From Echinometra lucunter (Eukaryota > Echinodermata > Echinoidea > Camarodonta > Echinometridae), in assembly GCA_029962745.1 (NCBI GenBank), contig CM057161.1, positions 9,408,638 to 9,472,637 of the forward strand: DNA of 64,000 nucleotides. The letters run 5' to 3'. Shown here one piece after another: positions 19,960 through 30,850 of the stretch (positions within the stretch are counted from its first letter, which is position 1; each line of letters starts with the position of its first letter). The notes beneath the pieces are model-generated. The model ran no database searches, had not been told where the DNA came from, and saw only the letters and a program-made list of their open reading frames with translations. The translations under genes were made by a program, and so were the position numbers.

Positions 19960-20338
19960 AAGCGATGACGTCACAAAAACTTCTTTGGAATTTCAGAATT
20001 TCGGATACCATGTCTCGATGGAGCATGATGAAAAACATCCACAGCCCAAACTACCTAGCCCCATTGAAATCAGTGTAAATTGGCCTGGTTCTAAACAGTT
20101 ATGAACCAGGCCAATTTACACTGATTTCAAACGGGATAATTAGGCATTCATGTGGTCATACCTTGGGCCACTGTCAAATTTGTGTGGAGGTTTTTCATCA
20201 TGCTCTGCCGGAATATAGTCATGAAAATGCTCAAATGCAAAAAAACAAATTTGATGACGTCACATTTGGGTACTCTATACGAGGCTACGCAAAGTCTAGA
20301 CAAAGAATGGTGAAAATTAAGGATACCCTCCATGCTTC
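19960..20338. mobile_element. Foldback element centred on about 20095
   Basis: AAATCAGTGTAAATTGGCCT and its inverse AGGCCAATTTACACTGATTT flank a short loop at 20068-20132. Outer arms repeat GAGCATGATGAAAAAC / GTTTTTCATCATGCTC and TGACGTCAC. It ends where the TTAA-flanked element begins at 20339. Confidence 0.6.
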
Positions 20339-20532
20339 TTAAAGGCATTGGCTAACTTTGTGAGCAGCTGATTTAAAAAATGAAACATTTTGTATGAGTA
20401 CTTGTATTTGTACTCAGAAACCCTGAAACCAACCATAATTTGGAATGAAAAACTGTTCATAAGACACAAACGCCGATTTTATAAGTTTTGGTCTCATGAG
20501 ACAAATAACTAGAGGAGCATTTTCAACCAGTT

Positions 20533-20570
<38 letters not shown>

Positions 20571-20832
20571 GTTGGCTGCACCTCTTTCCCTGTCCTATAC
20601 ATGGTATGCATACACACATACACTGTTCAGGTGAACTCTGTGCACATGCACGCTCCTTATGTCCAGTCTGTGCAACAGACCATTATATTTTATTCAAACA
20701 TTGGTTTACATTTTTAATATTTAAAAATACTTTCCGTCGATATTATACTTTGAAACTTTCAGACTGGTTTATACCATTGTCAAGTATCAAAATTACATTT
20801 TTTTTAAATTCTCACAATGTTAGCCTTTTACT
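20339..20832. mobile_element. TTAA-flanked MITE, copy 1 (right end damaged)
   Basis: It begins TTAA + AGGCATTGGCTAACTTTGTG and matches 22148-22645 along its length, including ACCAACCATAATTTGGAATG. The right TIR is shortened to GTTAGCC. It carries a 35-bp poly-A run (about 20535-20569) that copy 2 lacks. Confidence 0.75.
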
Positions 20833-21479
20833 TCAACAAACTTAAAAAAAAAAAAAAGAACTTTTCCCTGAGTTTGGGCCTTTTTTTTTGGAACCCTAAT
20901 CGCCGCGTCACGCGCGTCACTCGCCTCAATCTGCAAAAACTAACTTCTCATGCTTCTCATGCTGGTCGCGCATCTGTACAGCAATACAGTGATTAATTGA
21001 CTGGTCCCTCGGAGTACCTAAGCAACAGATTTACCATATGATTGGACGAATTTTATTCATTGTTCACGGGCGTTCCCAGGGGAAATGTGGAGGCTACGCC
21101 CCATTTTAAAACAAAAATATCGTGTGATATCTTTCAACGACAACATTCTCTTCCCTCTGTCTCTTCCACTCTCTCTGTCTCTCTCTTCCTATCCTTCCCT
21201 CGCCTTCAATTTCTATCCTCTCCCCCTTCTCTCTCTCTTTATCGCTTTCCCTCTCATTTTCTCATTCTCACTTCTATTCTAAAAAAAAATAATAAAAATA
21301 TGTGACCTAGATTTAAATAGCTGATGAAAGGAAATTTGCTTACGGCAGAGGCCATCCCCATGAGCTGTTTCTTAGAGACATCGATATTCAAAAACAAATT
21401 TGCTCAACTCGTTTGAAGTTGGTCACGAGAGGGTACAAGTTGCTTTACCAGCCAACATGGGTGTCGATCCGGGCGTGGC

Positions 21480-21540
21480 CCGTATTATCACCCCCCCCCC
21501 CAAAAAAAAAAAAAGAAAGAAAGAAAGAAAGAAAGAAATA
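21480..21540 (+). repeat. C-run, A-run and (GAAA)n
   Basis: About ten C, twelve A, then GAAA tetranucleotides. Flanking sequence (GGGTGTCGATCCGGG left, inverse TCGACACCCATGCTGGC right) suggests this is the centre of a small inverted-repeat element spanning about 21450-21570. Confidence 0.5.
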
Positions 21541-21759
21541 AAATACGAATAAGTCGACACCCATGCTGGCCAAGCACACAATGAAATATTTAAGATGATG
21601 CCAGATGCACGACGGACCTCAAAAGAGAAACTGCACGAATATTTCTGTCAAAGAAAGACTTCACAGTTAGAAAGGTGAAGTTTAGGATTATGTGGTCTGC
21701 TCTGTATTGAGCAGAAACGCGGACAGTTTTAAGCCAAGGCTATGAAAAATAAGATTTCA

Positions 21760-21985
21760 TCATTTGAAATGTGGGTGTACGGGAGAATGAAGAGAATATC
21801 ACGGAAATAAACAAAGAAATACTGTACATCGCAGGGCTTAAGCAAACTATACTAGTAGGATAAGGTAAGGGAAAAAACATATTTTGATCACTTAGAAAGG
21901 CACTAAAGTCTCTCAAAGATACGTTAGAAGGAAAAACCAGAAGGATCTAGAATCAGCGGGAAACCCAGAAGAGAACATAAAAAAA
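21760..21985 (-). repeat. Dispersed ~200-bp repeat, copy 1
   Basis: It shares ACTGTACATCGCAGGGCTTA, GGTAGGATAAGGTAAGGG-like, CACTTAGAAAGGCACT and AATCAGCGGGAAACCCAG with the two copies at 23845-24075 and 24078-24305. Identity and orientation of the parent element are unknown. Confidence 0.7.
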
Positions 21986-22147
21986 TGAGTATATGAATAC
22001 AAAAACGACCCAAGTCCATGGGAGGTCATTTCGAGCAAATTGAAAAAAAAAACTGAATATTTTTTTTTTATTTGTCCAATAACATAATATTTGACTATGA
22101 TACATAAGACAACATCGTAAATCAAAATTGAAATGTACATTTTTATC

Positions 22148-22645
22148 TTAAAGGCATTGGCTAACTTTGTGAGTAGCTGATTTAAAAAATTCTCAAACTA
22201 AGATGAAACATGTCTATGAGTACTTGTATTTGTACTAAAAAAACCCTGAAACCAACCATAATTTGGAATGAAAAAGTGTAAGTTAGACGCAAACGGCGAT
22301 TTCATTATCCTTCGTCTCACGAGACAATCACTGAGAGGACCACTTTGCTTGAATTTGAAAATGCCGTTATGTGCCTCCCGCCGCGTGATTCGCCAATACA
22401 TACAGTACGGTAAGGTGAGTCATACGCGCATGCCCACTCCTTATGTCTATTCTGTGCAACCGACCCTCGTATAGTTTTCAAACATTGGTTCACATTTTTG
22501 ATATTTAAAAATACTTCCTGTGGATATTATACTTTGAAACTTTCAGACTGGTATTTTTACACTATAACCCTTATGTTTATCCCATTTTCAAGTATAACAA
22601 ACCAAGATTTTTTTAAATCATAACAATGTTAGCCAATGCCTTTAA
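22148..22645. mobile_element. TTAA-flanked MITE, copy 2 (both ends intact)
   Basis: Ends are TTAA + AGGCATTGGCTAAC and GTTAGCCAATGCCT + TTAA. It is 490 bp, has no coding capacity, and its target duplication is of piggyBac type. This copy defines the family to which 20339-20832 belongs. Confidence 0.8.
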
Positions 22646-23469
22646 TTAAGCTTCACGTTACTTGTGGGCGAGTCCTTTTGTTTGATGGACTTAGGTCGTT
22701 TTTAGAATCATATGGACTTGGGTCAGTCTTTGAATCATATAGAATAGGCTATATGTATTATCATAATAGGCCGTCTAAAAAGAATACATAAGAGAGTTGT
22801 GTCACATATGACATAGTACAATGTCCCTCATCTCCTAGCATGTTAGTTTGTTGGATAGCATGCGTGTGGGTGTGGGTGTGTTTGTGTGTGTGACTTTTGG
22901 ATGCCAAGGGTGGGGGACAGAGGCGTCGATCCATTTTTAGGAGGGAGGGGACAAGACGACCAAGCGAAGATGAATCCTTTGACAGGCCCTTAAGCATTTT
23001 TTTTTTCGGGAGGGGGGGGGGGAACACGCAAAAGAATTTCGGGGGGCAGCAAATGCTCCTCTCTCTACTTCTACTTTGCGTACAGCCATGCTACATGTTT
23101 ATAGACACGTGTATATAAGTGCAAAGCATTTCCAATTTGGGGGAAATTGCTTTTGCTGGCTAGATTATGAACCACCGGGTTTTTTTAATTTTGCGAGGGA
23201 GTGAAGCGAGCGAACCCTAAATAACAAATAACATATTTCTTGATACGAGAGTAGTATTATTATATCATCACAATGCAATATGGTTACCTCAGATCTAGTT
23301 CAGGAATTATTGGGGGGGGGGGGGGCAACTGCCCTCCCCCGGAATGAACGCCTCTGGACTAGAGGACTTGGGACTGGTTATCCAAAAAGAAATGTGTTAT
23401 ACATGTATAGTACTTACATGTAGTTTTGCAACGTTTTTTTTTTTTTAATGTTGACATAAAACATATACA

Positions 23470-23550
23470 TGCCCCCGCATTTAACATGCGCACGCACACC
23501 CACACCCACGCACACACCCTGACACACCCATGCACACACCCACCCAAAAA
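23470..23550 (+). repeat. CACACC/CACGCA simple repeat
   Basis: Irregular CACACCCA and CACGCACA units; a G-run follows at about 23622. Confidence 0.8.
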
Positions 23551-23649
23551 AACCCACGTGCGCGAGTAAACATCTTTTTACTCTGGCATGAACTGTGATG
23601 TTAGACAAGGAGTGATGAGAGGGGGGGGGGGGGGGCTATAATATGAATA

Positions 23650-23692
23650 TAAGAATGACCCAAGTCCTGGACTTGGGTCATTCTTACATTCA
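23650..23692. repeat. Short perfect-looking palindrome
   Basis: AAGAATGACCCAAGTCC is followed directly by GGACTTGGGTCATTCTT. The half-site motif also occurs at about 22005 and 23820 next to copies of the 200-bp repeat, so it may mark that element's end. Confidence 0.7.
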
Positions 23693-23844
23693 TACTAGAT
23701 TTCAGTCCTTTATTTCAGGCACTTCCGGGGTGAATTGGGGTTTATCATTTATACACAAGATGAGTCCATGTATAAGCCACAATTTCCCATGTTTAACTCA
23801 ATTTGGCCAAAAATTGGACTTGGTTCGTTTTTATATTCAGATAC

Positions 23845-24305
23845 TCAAATGTGGGTGTATAATGTACAGGAGAATGAAGACAATATCACGGAAACAACGG
23901 AAACAAACACTGTACATTGCAGGGCTTGCGCAAACTATACCATACTGGTAGGATAAGGTAAGGGGGAAAATTATATTTTGGTCACTTAGAAAGGCACTAA
24001 AGTCTCTCAAAAGATAGAAGGAAAAACCAGGAGGAACTATAGAATCAGCGGGAAACCCAGAAGAGAGCATCAAGAAATGTGGGTGTATATGTAAAGGAGA
24101 ATGAAGCCGATAATGGAAACAATGAAAACAAACAAAGAAATACTGTACATCGCAGGGCTTACGCAAACTATACTGGTAGGATAAGGTAAGGGGAAAAAAC
24201 ATATCTTGGTCACTTAGAAAGGCACTTAAGTCTCTCAAAAGATAAGTTAGAAGGAAAAACCAGAAGAAACTAGAATCAGCGGGAAACCCAGAAGAGAACA
24301 TAAAG
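23845..24305 (-). repeat. Two tandem copies of the ~200-bp dispersed repeat
   Basis: Copies at about 23845-24075 and 24078-24305 are head to tail with a period near 230 bp. Both begin near AAATGTGGGTGTATA and end CAGAAGAGARCAT. The minus strand is open for about 170 codons across both copies, but the product is simply the duplicated repeat. Confidence 0.75.
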
Positions 24306-24602
24306 ATGTGGAGTGCATGGACCAACACTGCAAGAGTTAACAAGAATGACAAAAGACAGAGGCGAATGGAGAAAGATTATGTTGCAATCAACCTACGAAC
24401 CTGAAAAAGATACCTACATAGGTAGAAACATTACAGAAAGGTCCTTTCTGTTTCTGTTTTTGGGGGGTTATCCAACTGAAAATAACTATCACTGACATGT
24501 GCATTTTTATGACATACCACTACCTAGATTTCTTGAACTTTTATCATATTATAATTAAAAGTGCATATTTATGATGATAGAAGAGGTTAAACATTTCACT
24601 GT

Positions 24603-25010
24603 TGGGCAATTCCACGGTATGGGTGTAATTCCGTTACCAACATTTTTAGACTTTCTGTGCCTCTTTTGTACTCTGCCTCCCTTCTCACCAATTAATACTC
24701 TGTAAATATGCCCATTCTTTCATGTGAGCGCTTTCATTCCAACAATTTTATTCTTACATTCATGATATTATGGTATAACACCTCGGTAATGGAATTGCCA
24801 GAAAAAAGCGCCAATTTTAAACTTCAAACATGTCTCTTAAAATCAAACATGCATTATACCAACACAGACTAAAATTGTGAAATTCTTTATTGTTTCAGCT
24901 TTTTTCAATCCAAAGATTTGGCTATTCAGGGCTATCAAAGTGATTGTTTTTACTTTAAATGTGAAGTAAGATGACTGTTTTTCCGACGTGGAATTACCCT
25001 AGTGTGATTA
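24603..25010. mobile_element. MITE-like element with GGGCAATTCCACG ends
   Basis: The left end TTGGGCAATTCCACGGTATG and right end (inverted) TAGGGTAATTCCACGTCGGA are imperfect TIRs. An internal inverted copy GGTAATGGAATTGCC lies at about 24785. No coding capacity. Confidence 0.55.
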
Positions 25011-25377
25011 GTGGGAGGCATTTTCCGTAAAATAAATGTACTCCTTTTTGGCTTCAATAATCAAACCTCATAGAAACCAGGAAAACCTCTTTCCAAATGT
25101 TCCACGAGAATCCAGCAAAGCATTGAACATGCTGGATACAGTGCTACGGTAGAAGGAAAACGTGCAGTGAAAAAAACCCCACACATTACAATAGACAGAA
25201 AGAATGAGATAAACACGATATTAAAGATTGTCTGTTCGATAAGTTCGGCCTTTTAATTAAAAAAAATTCCTGTCATTCGAACGCAAAAGTTATAAGTTTA
25301 TTGCTTCAGCAGTCCTTCTTATGGTTTGGTTGATAATAATGTCAACTAATATCCATCCCGAAAACATTTAAAATCCC

Positions 25378-25470
25378 GGGGGTATTTCATAAAACTATTG
25401 GTAAAGTTATGTATGAATGACTTTAGGAGTGACTTGAATATGGAAATCGCATTAGCTAAGGATGAACTAT
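25378..25470 (+). mobile_element. Half MITE, GGGGGTATTTCATAAA family
   Basis: GGGGGTATTTCATAAAACTA then GTAAAGTTATGTATGAATGA resembles the left arm of the element at 54680-54995 (TTGTGTCATAAAGCTGTTCG). No right arm is evident. Confidence 0.45.
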
Positions 25471-25778
25471 GCACACGTAGATTAACATTTCTATTGTTTA
25501 CAAACATTTTTATTGAGGAGTACATTTTGCCACACTTTCATTGAGATTATGGGGAAATGGGGAAAGTGGGAATGCAGTCACACTGGGGTAACGACTGCGT
25601 CGGAGATTAAAAGATATTATTTTCCCGTCACCATGGTCATGAAAGTGTGATATCTTTAAAAAAGTGATTGTAAAATTAACAGTGCAAAACTGGCTTATGG
25701 GTTAATTGCCTTGCGCACAGTAGTACAGTACAAAGCTATTTTGAGGTCTAAATTAAATAGCTTTCACTCCTGAAATCA

Positions 25779-25818
<40 letters not shown>
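25779..25818. repeat. (AT)n dinucleotide repeat
   Basis: About 36 bp of alternating AT. Confidence 0.95.
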
Positions 25819-25819
<1 letters not shown>

Positions 25820-26253
25820 ATGAACCGAATTTAGTGACAGCAATGTTTCATCGATAACTGCAAATTTGCACACGAAAATAGTGATTACATAATCATGATA
25901 ATTATCATTTTGTTGCAAATTTACAGAGATTATTGATTACCCGGATTGATTATTTACATTTGAATTCTTCTTATTTATGTTATTCGATAATGGCAGAACA
26001 TACGGTATTTATGGTATCAGGAAAGATAATTATTCATTTAATTTTCTCTCTTTTGCTCATGACAACCTGTGATTCCGAGCATTCTCAATGTAACGCTACT
26101 GAAGTATTGCCGCAGTATTGGCACTAAAAGGAGACTTTGTACTTTGTGGGTTTACGGGCTCGAATTATGCAACTAGTGATGCGGTCAAATGATGAACATG
26201 CAGGAGCTCCAGCTATGACAGGCCGTTTCAGCGGGTTAGGCCGACTTGGATTT

Positions 26254-26502
26254 CTAGTTTGGTGCCAGCTTACAGAGAAATGGCAAATTCCTTTCACAGA
26301 GCAGGTCGTTCCATGACTGCAGGACATCATCGTCGGCAGTACGACGCCAAAAATGGCCACAGCCCTCGTAATTGTCCGGCTGATTGGGTAGCCAGCGCTC
26401 GAAGTCCCGAGGAGACCCATCCGTCCATATGAAAGGTCCAGTGGATGCCGCTGTTGTCTGATGGAAACCTATCCAAGCACCGTAAAACGGGGGCCGCCGC
26501 GA
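26254..26502 (-). CDS. C-type lectin exon 2: WIG, QPD, WND and stop
   Basis: Acceptor AATATAG; reads SRRPPFYGAWIGFHQTT and on to LCERNLPFLCKLAPN and TAG at 26256-26254. All landmarks of the CTLD C-terminal half are intact with no frameshift. Confidence 0.92.
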   Translation of the reverse strand, partial: SRRPPFYGAWIGFHQTTAASTGPFIWTDGSPRDFERWLPNQPDNYEGCGHFWRRTADDDVLQSWNDLLCERNLPFLCKLAPN

Positions 26503-26633
26503 CTATATTGATGTCAACAACGAAATAAAGACTGTTATACAACTGAAACTGCTAATTTCAGTATAGGCCTGCATACACCTGACAGTAGCAAGGATTTCGA
26601 CTTATTTTCCTGCCAACTTTAATGTCAATATTG

Positions 26634-26664
<31 letters not shown>

Positions 26665-29600
26665 TATCATTATTATTATCAACTTATCATTATCATAATC
26701 TATTATTATCATTTTCATTTTTATTATTCTTATTACTATGTATTATTATCGCCATCATTATTTTTTATCATTTCTGTGACAGAGATTTTGAATGAAAAAT
26801 GGAGAGAGCACAGCACAACACAAAACATTGACATTGAATATTTAGGAGAATATTTAGCAGACTACGTGGAGTTATGAGGCTATATATTATTTCATTCATA
26901 TCAGTAGAGAATGGCACTGAAAATGTACTGCAAGATGCGCAGCTGTTGCAGAATAGAATCAAGGGAAAGAAAGAGGGGGAGAGTTGGTAGGGTGGGTGTG
27001 TGTAAGGGTGTGAGGGTGAGTGAGAGAGAGGACAGTTTAAAACATAGACATGAATTTAGATGAAGAACCATAGATAATGCACATTTTAAGAGAAATCAAG
27101 CCCGTAGCCAAGGGGGGGGGGCGTCGGGTGCGTAGAGCGTACGCACCCCCCCCCCCCCAAACAAAACGGAAAGGTCCACTTTTTCAAAATGACGTATTTC
27201 AATAATAAGCCTCAGTCAAAATTAAAATCAAAATGATTTCGAAATCACTCACGCACAGGTCTCCCCTGTAACGCGCCCAGCGCCAGATCGCTAAAAAAAT
27301 GTTTGAATGGTATTAACGCTTTTGCGAGTTGATGTAGGCATCAGTGTGGACCATTTATCTCCAAAAAATGCATCTTGCCCATAAATTGTTATACTATAGT
27401 CTTATAATCATTAACTATTTACTGGTGGTATTAACATTCTTATGAAAGGAGATTGGTTTAGATTTTGTCTTTCTCTAATCATGGTAATACTCTTCTTCTC
27501 TATTCATGCAAGAGTCGGGCGGCAAGTAGACTCGAAATATATGTATGTAGATGAAGTTTCAGGACACATTGGCATGTGATATGGGCAATAAGCCTATTGC
27601 GTGGGGGATCCAGGCTGGGTGCGTGGGGCACGCGCACCCCCTCTATTTTTTTTTTTTTTTTTTTTTTTTGTGGAGAATCACGCGTTGAACATTGTCGCCT
27701 GCGCCCCCTCTATTTCCAAATTCTGGATCCATGGTTATTAACAATATGAGAAAGGAAGATGCCGATATTAAAAACGTATAATACTAAATTCATGAAAATG
27801 GAGTAACTATACTTTATAGAACCTGTTCTAAGTATGTAAAAAGTCAATTTCTCTGTCGCTTGCTATACCTCGCTCATAAAATTTAGAAACAACATATTTT
27901 CGAGCAGCAAGCACTCTTTAATATTCCCTCAGCAACAACATGTGCGAATATCAAAATATTTTGAGAGCGAACTGACAATCTATCTTCGAACATGTCGAAG
28001 TTTGCCAAAAGCGGCATAATTATTGGTGATCGAATATATTTATTTAGATATCTATGAAGCATATAAAAAATGTCAAAGAGTGCATTTTATCTTAGAAAGA
28101 GGATAGTCTGACAAGGCAAAAAAAAAATAGGCAGGCAAGTGAGTTCACCGGATATGACATTTAGAAAACTTATATATAGGCCCGTACGTAGCGTATTTAC
28201 AAAAAAATGTGTTTTCCTTGCTTGCTTTGCTTGCTCGTGTAATATTCAGTAACAGGGTGGTTTGGGACAGTGAACAATGGAACCAGCAAGGACCTAAAAA
28301 TAAAGTCATATTTGGCAGCGATGTTGCAAAACATAGTTTATATTCAGATGTCTTATAGGCCTATAGAGTGTATATAATAAAGTAAGAAATGAGAATTTTT
28401 GGCTCGTTCGCTCGCAAAATAAAAAATATTTATATAATATTGACTGGCATAGAATGAGATACCAACCTATATTGCCTGATCTGAATCCAATATTGCCCGC
28501 GCCTTCGGCTTGGGCAATATTGGATTCAGAGAGGGTGATATAGGTTGTATATCATTCAATGCAGTCAATATTATTATTATTATCTTTCCCCCACAGTAAA
28601 GTAATGTAAAATTCAATTTAAAAAAAAAATCCCTCCGACTACTCATTTGACATGTATACATTAATTCTAATCACACAAGTACGGCTTATACCTTTTTTTT
28701 TATGATGTCATCTATGTATTCGCGCATTGCATTTTGCGTATCTTTGTTTTTGCGCACTGCATGGCTTGCGTTGCTTCTCACACCGGTTCAAACCGGATTT
28801 CGTGAATATTGCCCGCTGCTCAATTTACACGCAAAATCAATGGGAAAACCCGGAAGAGAGAAAAATATGGTATAATATTGACTGCTGCCAAATTAGAGAA
28901 CAGGAAAATATGGAAATAATTGCCACGGAAAAACGCCTCGTATAGATAATAATTATATAATATTGACTGACATTAATGATATACCAACCTGTATCGCCCG
29001 ATCTGAATCCAATATTGCCCAAGCCGAAGGCGCGGGCAATATTGGATTCAGAGAGTCTCCAAGAAGTCTCCGCGACAAAAAATGGCTGTCGCGGCAAAGT
29101 CTCTGAGACGTCTCCGATAGTTCCAGCAAAGTTTCCGCGACCTCGCAGAAACAAATAATCTCTGCAACTGATGGAGACGTCTCCGAGACGTCTCCGAGAT
29201 CTCGCGGAGACTGGTAAAAGTCTCAAAAAAAAATCGAACATGTTCGAATTTCTTGCGACTTCTCGGAGACTCCACCATAATTTTCAGGAGACGTGGCGGA
29301 GACGTCTCTGCAACCATGGATCTTAATATGATCCATAAGATCCATGCTGCAACTAGCAAAATCTGGAGTTGCAAACTAGTCGCGAACTAGTTTCAAGCCC
29401 AGTGAAATACCCCCTTAAGAATGCAGCAAAACTGTCGAAAGATATCTTCCCCATACAAAATGTTTTAGCGAAGCCACTGTCTCTATATTGCTCCTTCGCT
29501 TAGTCAGTTCTTCTCGTTTGAACATGTTGAACCTGCACATCCTTTTCCCGCTCAGTCACTTTGCTCCCTCGCCGAGTATATTCGGCATCAATTCCCCCCC

Positions 29601-30789
29601 CCCCCCCTTCCAACACCACAAATACAAATCGACACCCATGGTCCCAAACAAGTCTGTTTACTTGACTTACACACCCCCTTAGAAAAATCCTGGAAACGGG
29701 CCTAAAGAAAAGAAAGACTCTGAAGACAATGAAGTACACTCGACAATAGGTCATGTGCGACGTGAATTTCGCATCCCGGCTCATGAACTTCCCATTCCAG
29801 GTCATGAATTTCGCATCCCAGGTCCTGAATTTCGCATCCCGGGTCCTGAATTTCGCATACCGGGTCCTGAACTTCGCGTCACGGGTCGCGAATTTCGCGA
29901 CTGGGGCGCAAAATTCACGTCACACTTGACCTGTTGTCGAGCGTATTTCAGGGCCACCATCGATTAGAGAAGCGAGAGAGATGTAATGGATGCCTGAAAA
30001 GGTGAGTAAAAGAAAAGAGGAAAAAAAGAGAAGCTTTGATGACGAGAGAGGGTTAGAGGGAATACTTTTTAACAGGTAAACCCCGGTGTTGTCACTCTTT
30101 ATTCAAATGTGTAACCATGATCGTTCGGCAACCCAGAATTTGACCCATATTTCGCGGTGTTTCAAGTACATTTTTAGCCATTATTACCCCTATTTGGCAC
30201 AAAACGGGTACAAATTGGCCTTTAAAAAACACCCCTGTTTTTCGCCTTCCAAGTACACTTTTGCAAACAAGGGCCAGAAAAAAAAAGGCACCCTCTTTTC
30301 AATTTCGAGAAGAGGTCTACTAGCTCTAAAATACTTTTTTTTTCAATTTCGAGTACAAGCTCATGAAAACAACCCTTTTTTCGAAATCGCGAACATGCTA
30401 AAAAAAGACCCTTTTTACGCGAAATTTCGAACGATCATGCGTTCACGAAGTCAATACAGAGTGACAATACCGGGAGGTAAACCACTGGTATTAACAACCC
30501 TCACCGGGTTAGGTGTGTTGCCCGCAGAAGATCGGAAAAGATCGTACAGGAATGCATTCTCCTCTTCGCTGTGGATGGACACAAGATCCGCTCGACCATT
30601 CAGAGAGTAGTGATCCCTACACCTTTTGAGAGCCTCTTGCCACTGGACTCGATCCCCGAAGTAACGGTAACAGGACCCATTAAACAGGAGCCAGAACTGC
30701 GGGCATGGTTGATATTCGTCATCCGGTATGCCATGAATTGCCACGACCAATAGGCATGATAGGGCTACTGATGCGAGCAGAAGCTTCAT
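26254..30789 (-). CDS. Secreted C-type lectin, 177 aa, two exons
   Basis: Exon 1 is 30789-30505, exon 2 is 26502-26254, joined in phase 0 across a 4-kb intron. Residues 1-20 (MKLLLASVALSCLLVVAIHG) form a signal peptide. A long-form CTLD follows with six cysteines at 29, 40, 57, 143, 164 and 172. Landmarks are the LVSIHSEEEN helix (69-78), WIGFHQT (105-111), WTDGSP (121-126), NQPDN (135-139) and WND (159-161). QPD in the long loop plus WND are the calcium and sugar ligands of galactose-type CTLDs, so calcium-dependent galactose/GalNAc binding is inferred. There is a possible N-glycan at N37-G-S. The small single-domain form is typical of echinoid lectins of the echinoidin type expressed in immune cells or skeleton; which role applies here cannot be read from sequence. 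Confidence 0.9.
26503..27090. other. Start of lectin intron with (CAT)n/(TTA)n microsatellites
   Basis: ATC/CAT trinucleotides run from about 26635 to 26770 grading into TTA. No other feature. Confidence 0.7.
27095..27165. mobile_element. Small MITE-like palindrome, GTAGCC..GGGGG / CCCCC
   Basis: CCCGTAGCCAAGGGGGGGGG and a facing C-run around GCGTAGAGCGTACGC form a hairpin-prone unit. It resembles the TGGCGTA-family element at 53528-53676. Confidence 0.4.
27606..27732. mobile_element. Short MITE with GGATCCAG / CTGGATCC ends
   Basis: GGATCCAGGCTGGGTGCGTG at the left faces TTCTGGATCC at the right. The interior holds a hairpin TGGGGCACGCGCACCCC and a 24-bp T-run. Confidence 0.5.
27740..28430. 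other. Lectin intron, AT-rich, no feature supported
   Basis: Phrases such as GCTTGCTTTGCTTGCTCG and TCGCTTGCTATACCTCGCTC recur loosely, hinting at an old repeat. No open frame of interest. Confidence 0.4.
28434..28576. mobile_element. Foldback element with AATATTGACTG ends
   Basis: ATAATATTGACTGGCATAGA at the left is mirrored by GCAGTCAATATTATT at the right. Nested arms TGAATCCAATATTGCCC / GGGCAATATTGGATTCA flank a short GCGCCTTCGGC loop. A second copy of the inner hairpin lies at 28997-29055. Confidence 0.7.
28950..29400. repeat. Second foldback copy joined to a GGAGACGTCTCCG-rich block
   Basis: The AATATTGACTG hairpin of 28434-28576 recurs at 28960-29055. It is followed to about 29320 by many variants of GGAGACGTCTCCGAGACGTC and CGCGGAGAC in both orientations, then GCGAACTAGTTTCAAGCCCA-type sequence. 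The block is highly self-complementary. No gene. Confidence 0.55.
29730..29955. mobile_element. MITE with TTTCGCATCCCGGGTC minisatellite, copy 2
   Basis: It shares GAAGTACACTCGACAATAGG and TGTTGTCGAGCGTATTTCAG ends with 16855-17070. The array here is longer (about seven ~21-bp units). Seven-codon periodicity makes an open frame rich in EFRIPG repeats; this is not evidence of a protein. Confidence 0.7.
30086..30460. other. Lectin intron/flank with A/T-rich degenerate repeats
   Basis: Repeats of the TTCAATTTCGAG, AGTACA..TTT and ACCCC..TTTT kind occur irregularly. They recall the CCGTTCC block at 14370-14815 but are too diverged to assign. Confidence 0.35.
30505..30789 (-). CDS. C-type lectin exon 1: signal peptide and N-terminal half of CTLD
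   Basis: It codes for 95 residues from the ATG to the donor GTGAGG at 30504-30499. It contains C29-P..C40-Y, W50..A53..C57 and DLVSIHSEEENAFLYDLF. The end at N-P in phase 0 falls in the variable loop before WIG. Confidence 0.9.
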
Positions 30790-30834
30790 GTTGTTTACTG
30801 ACTAATAAAAGAAGAATGGGAAATACTTTTGATT

Positions 30835-30850
30835 TCATGATTTATATTTT
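30835..30850 (-). promoter_or_regulatory. Candidate TATA box of the lectin gene
   Basis: On the minus strand AAAATATAAATC lies about 50 nt above the ATG, allowing a short leader of about 20-30 nt. This is a weak AT-rich match in an AT-rich genome. Confidence 0.35.

Noticed and set aside
23837..24352. 171-codon minus-strand frame
   Set aside because: It runs through both tandem copies of the 200-bp repeat and simply encodes the repeat twice; the third copy at 21760 is broken.
24313..24495. LTRMTKDRGEWRK-like peptide suggesting the end of a reverse transcriptase
   Set aside because: Only about 15 residues resemble the DR..W motif and it starts inside the 200-bp repeat; too little to call.
29755..29967. 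Repeat protein with EFRIPGP units
   Set aside because: The 21-bp minisatellite inside a MITE accounts for it; the second locus at 16855 has the same unit.
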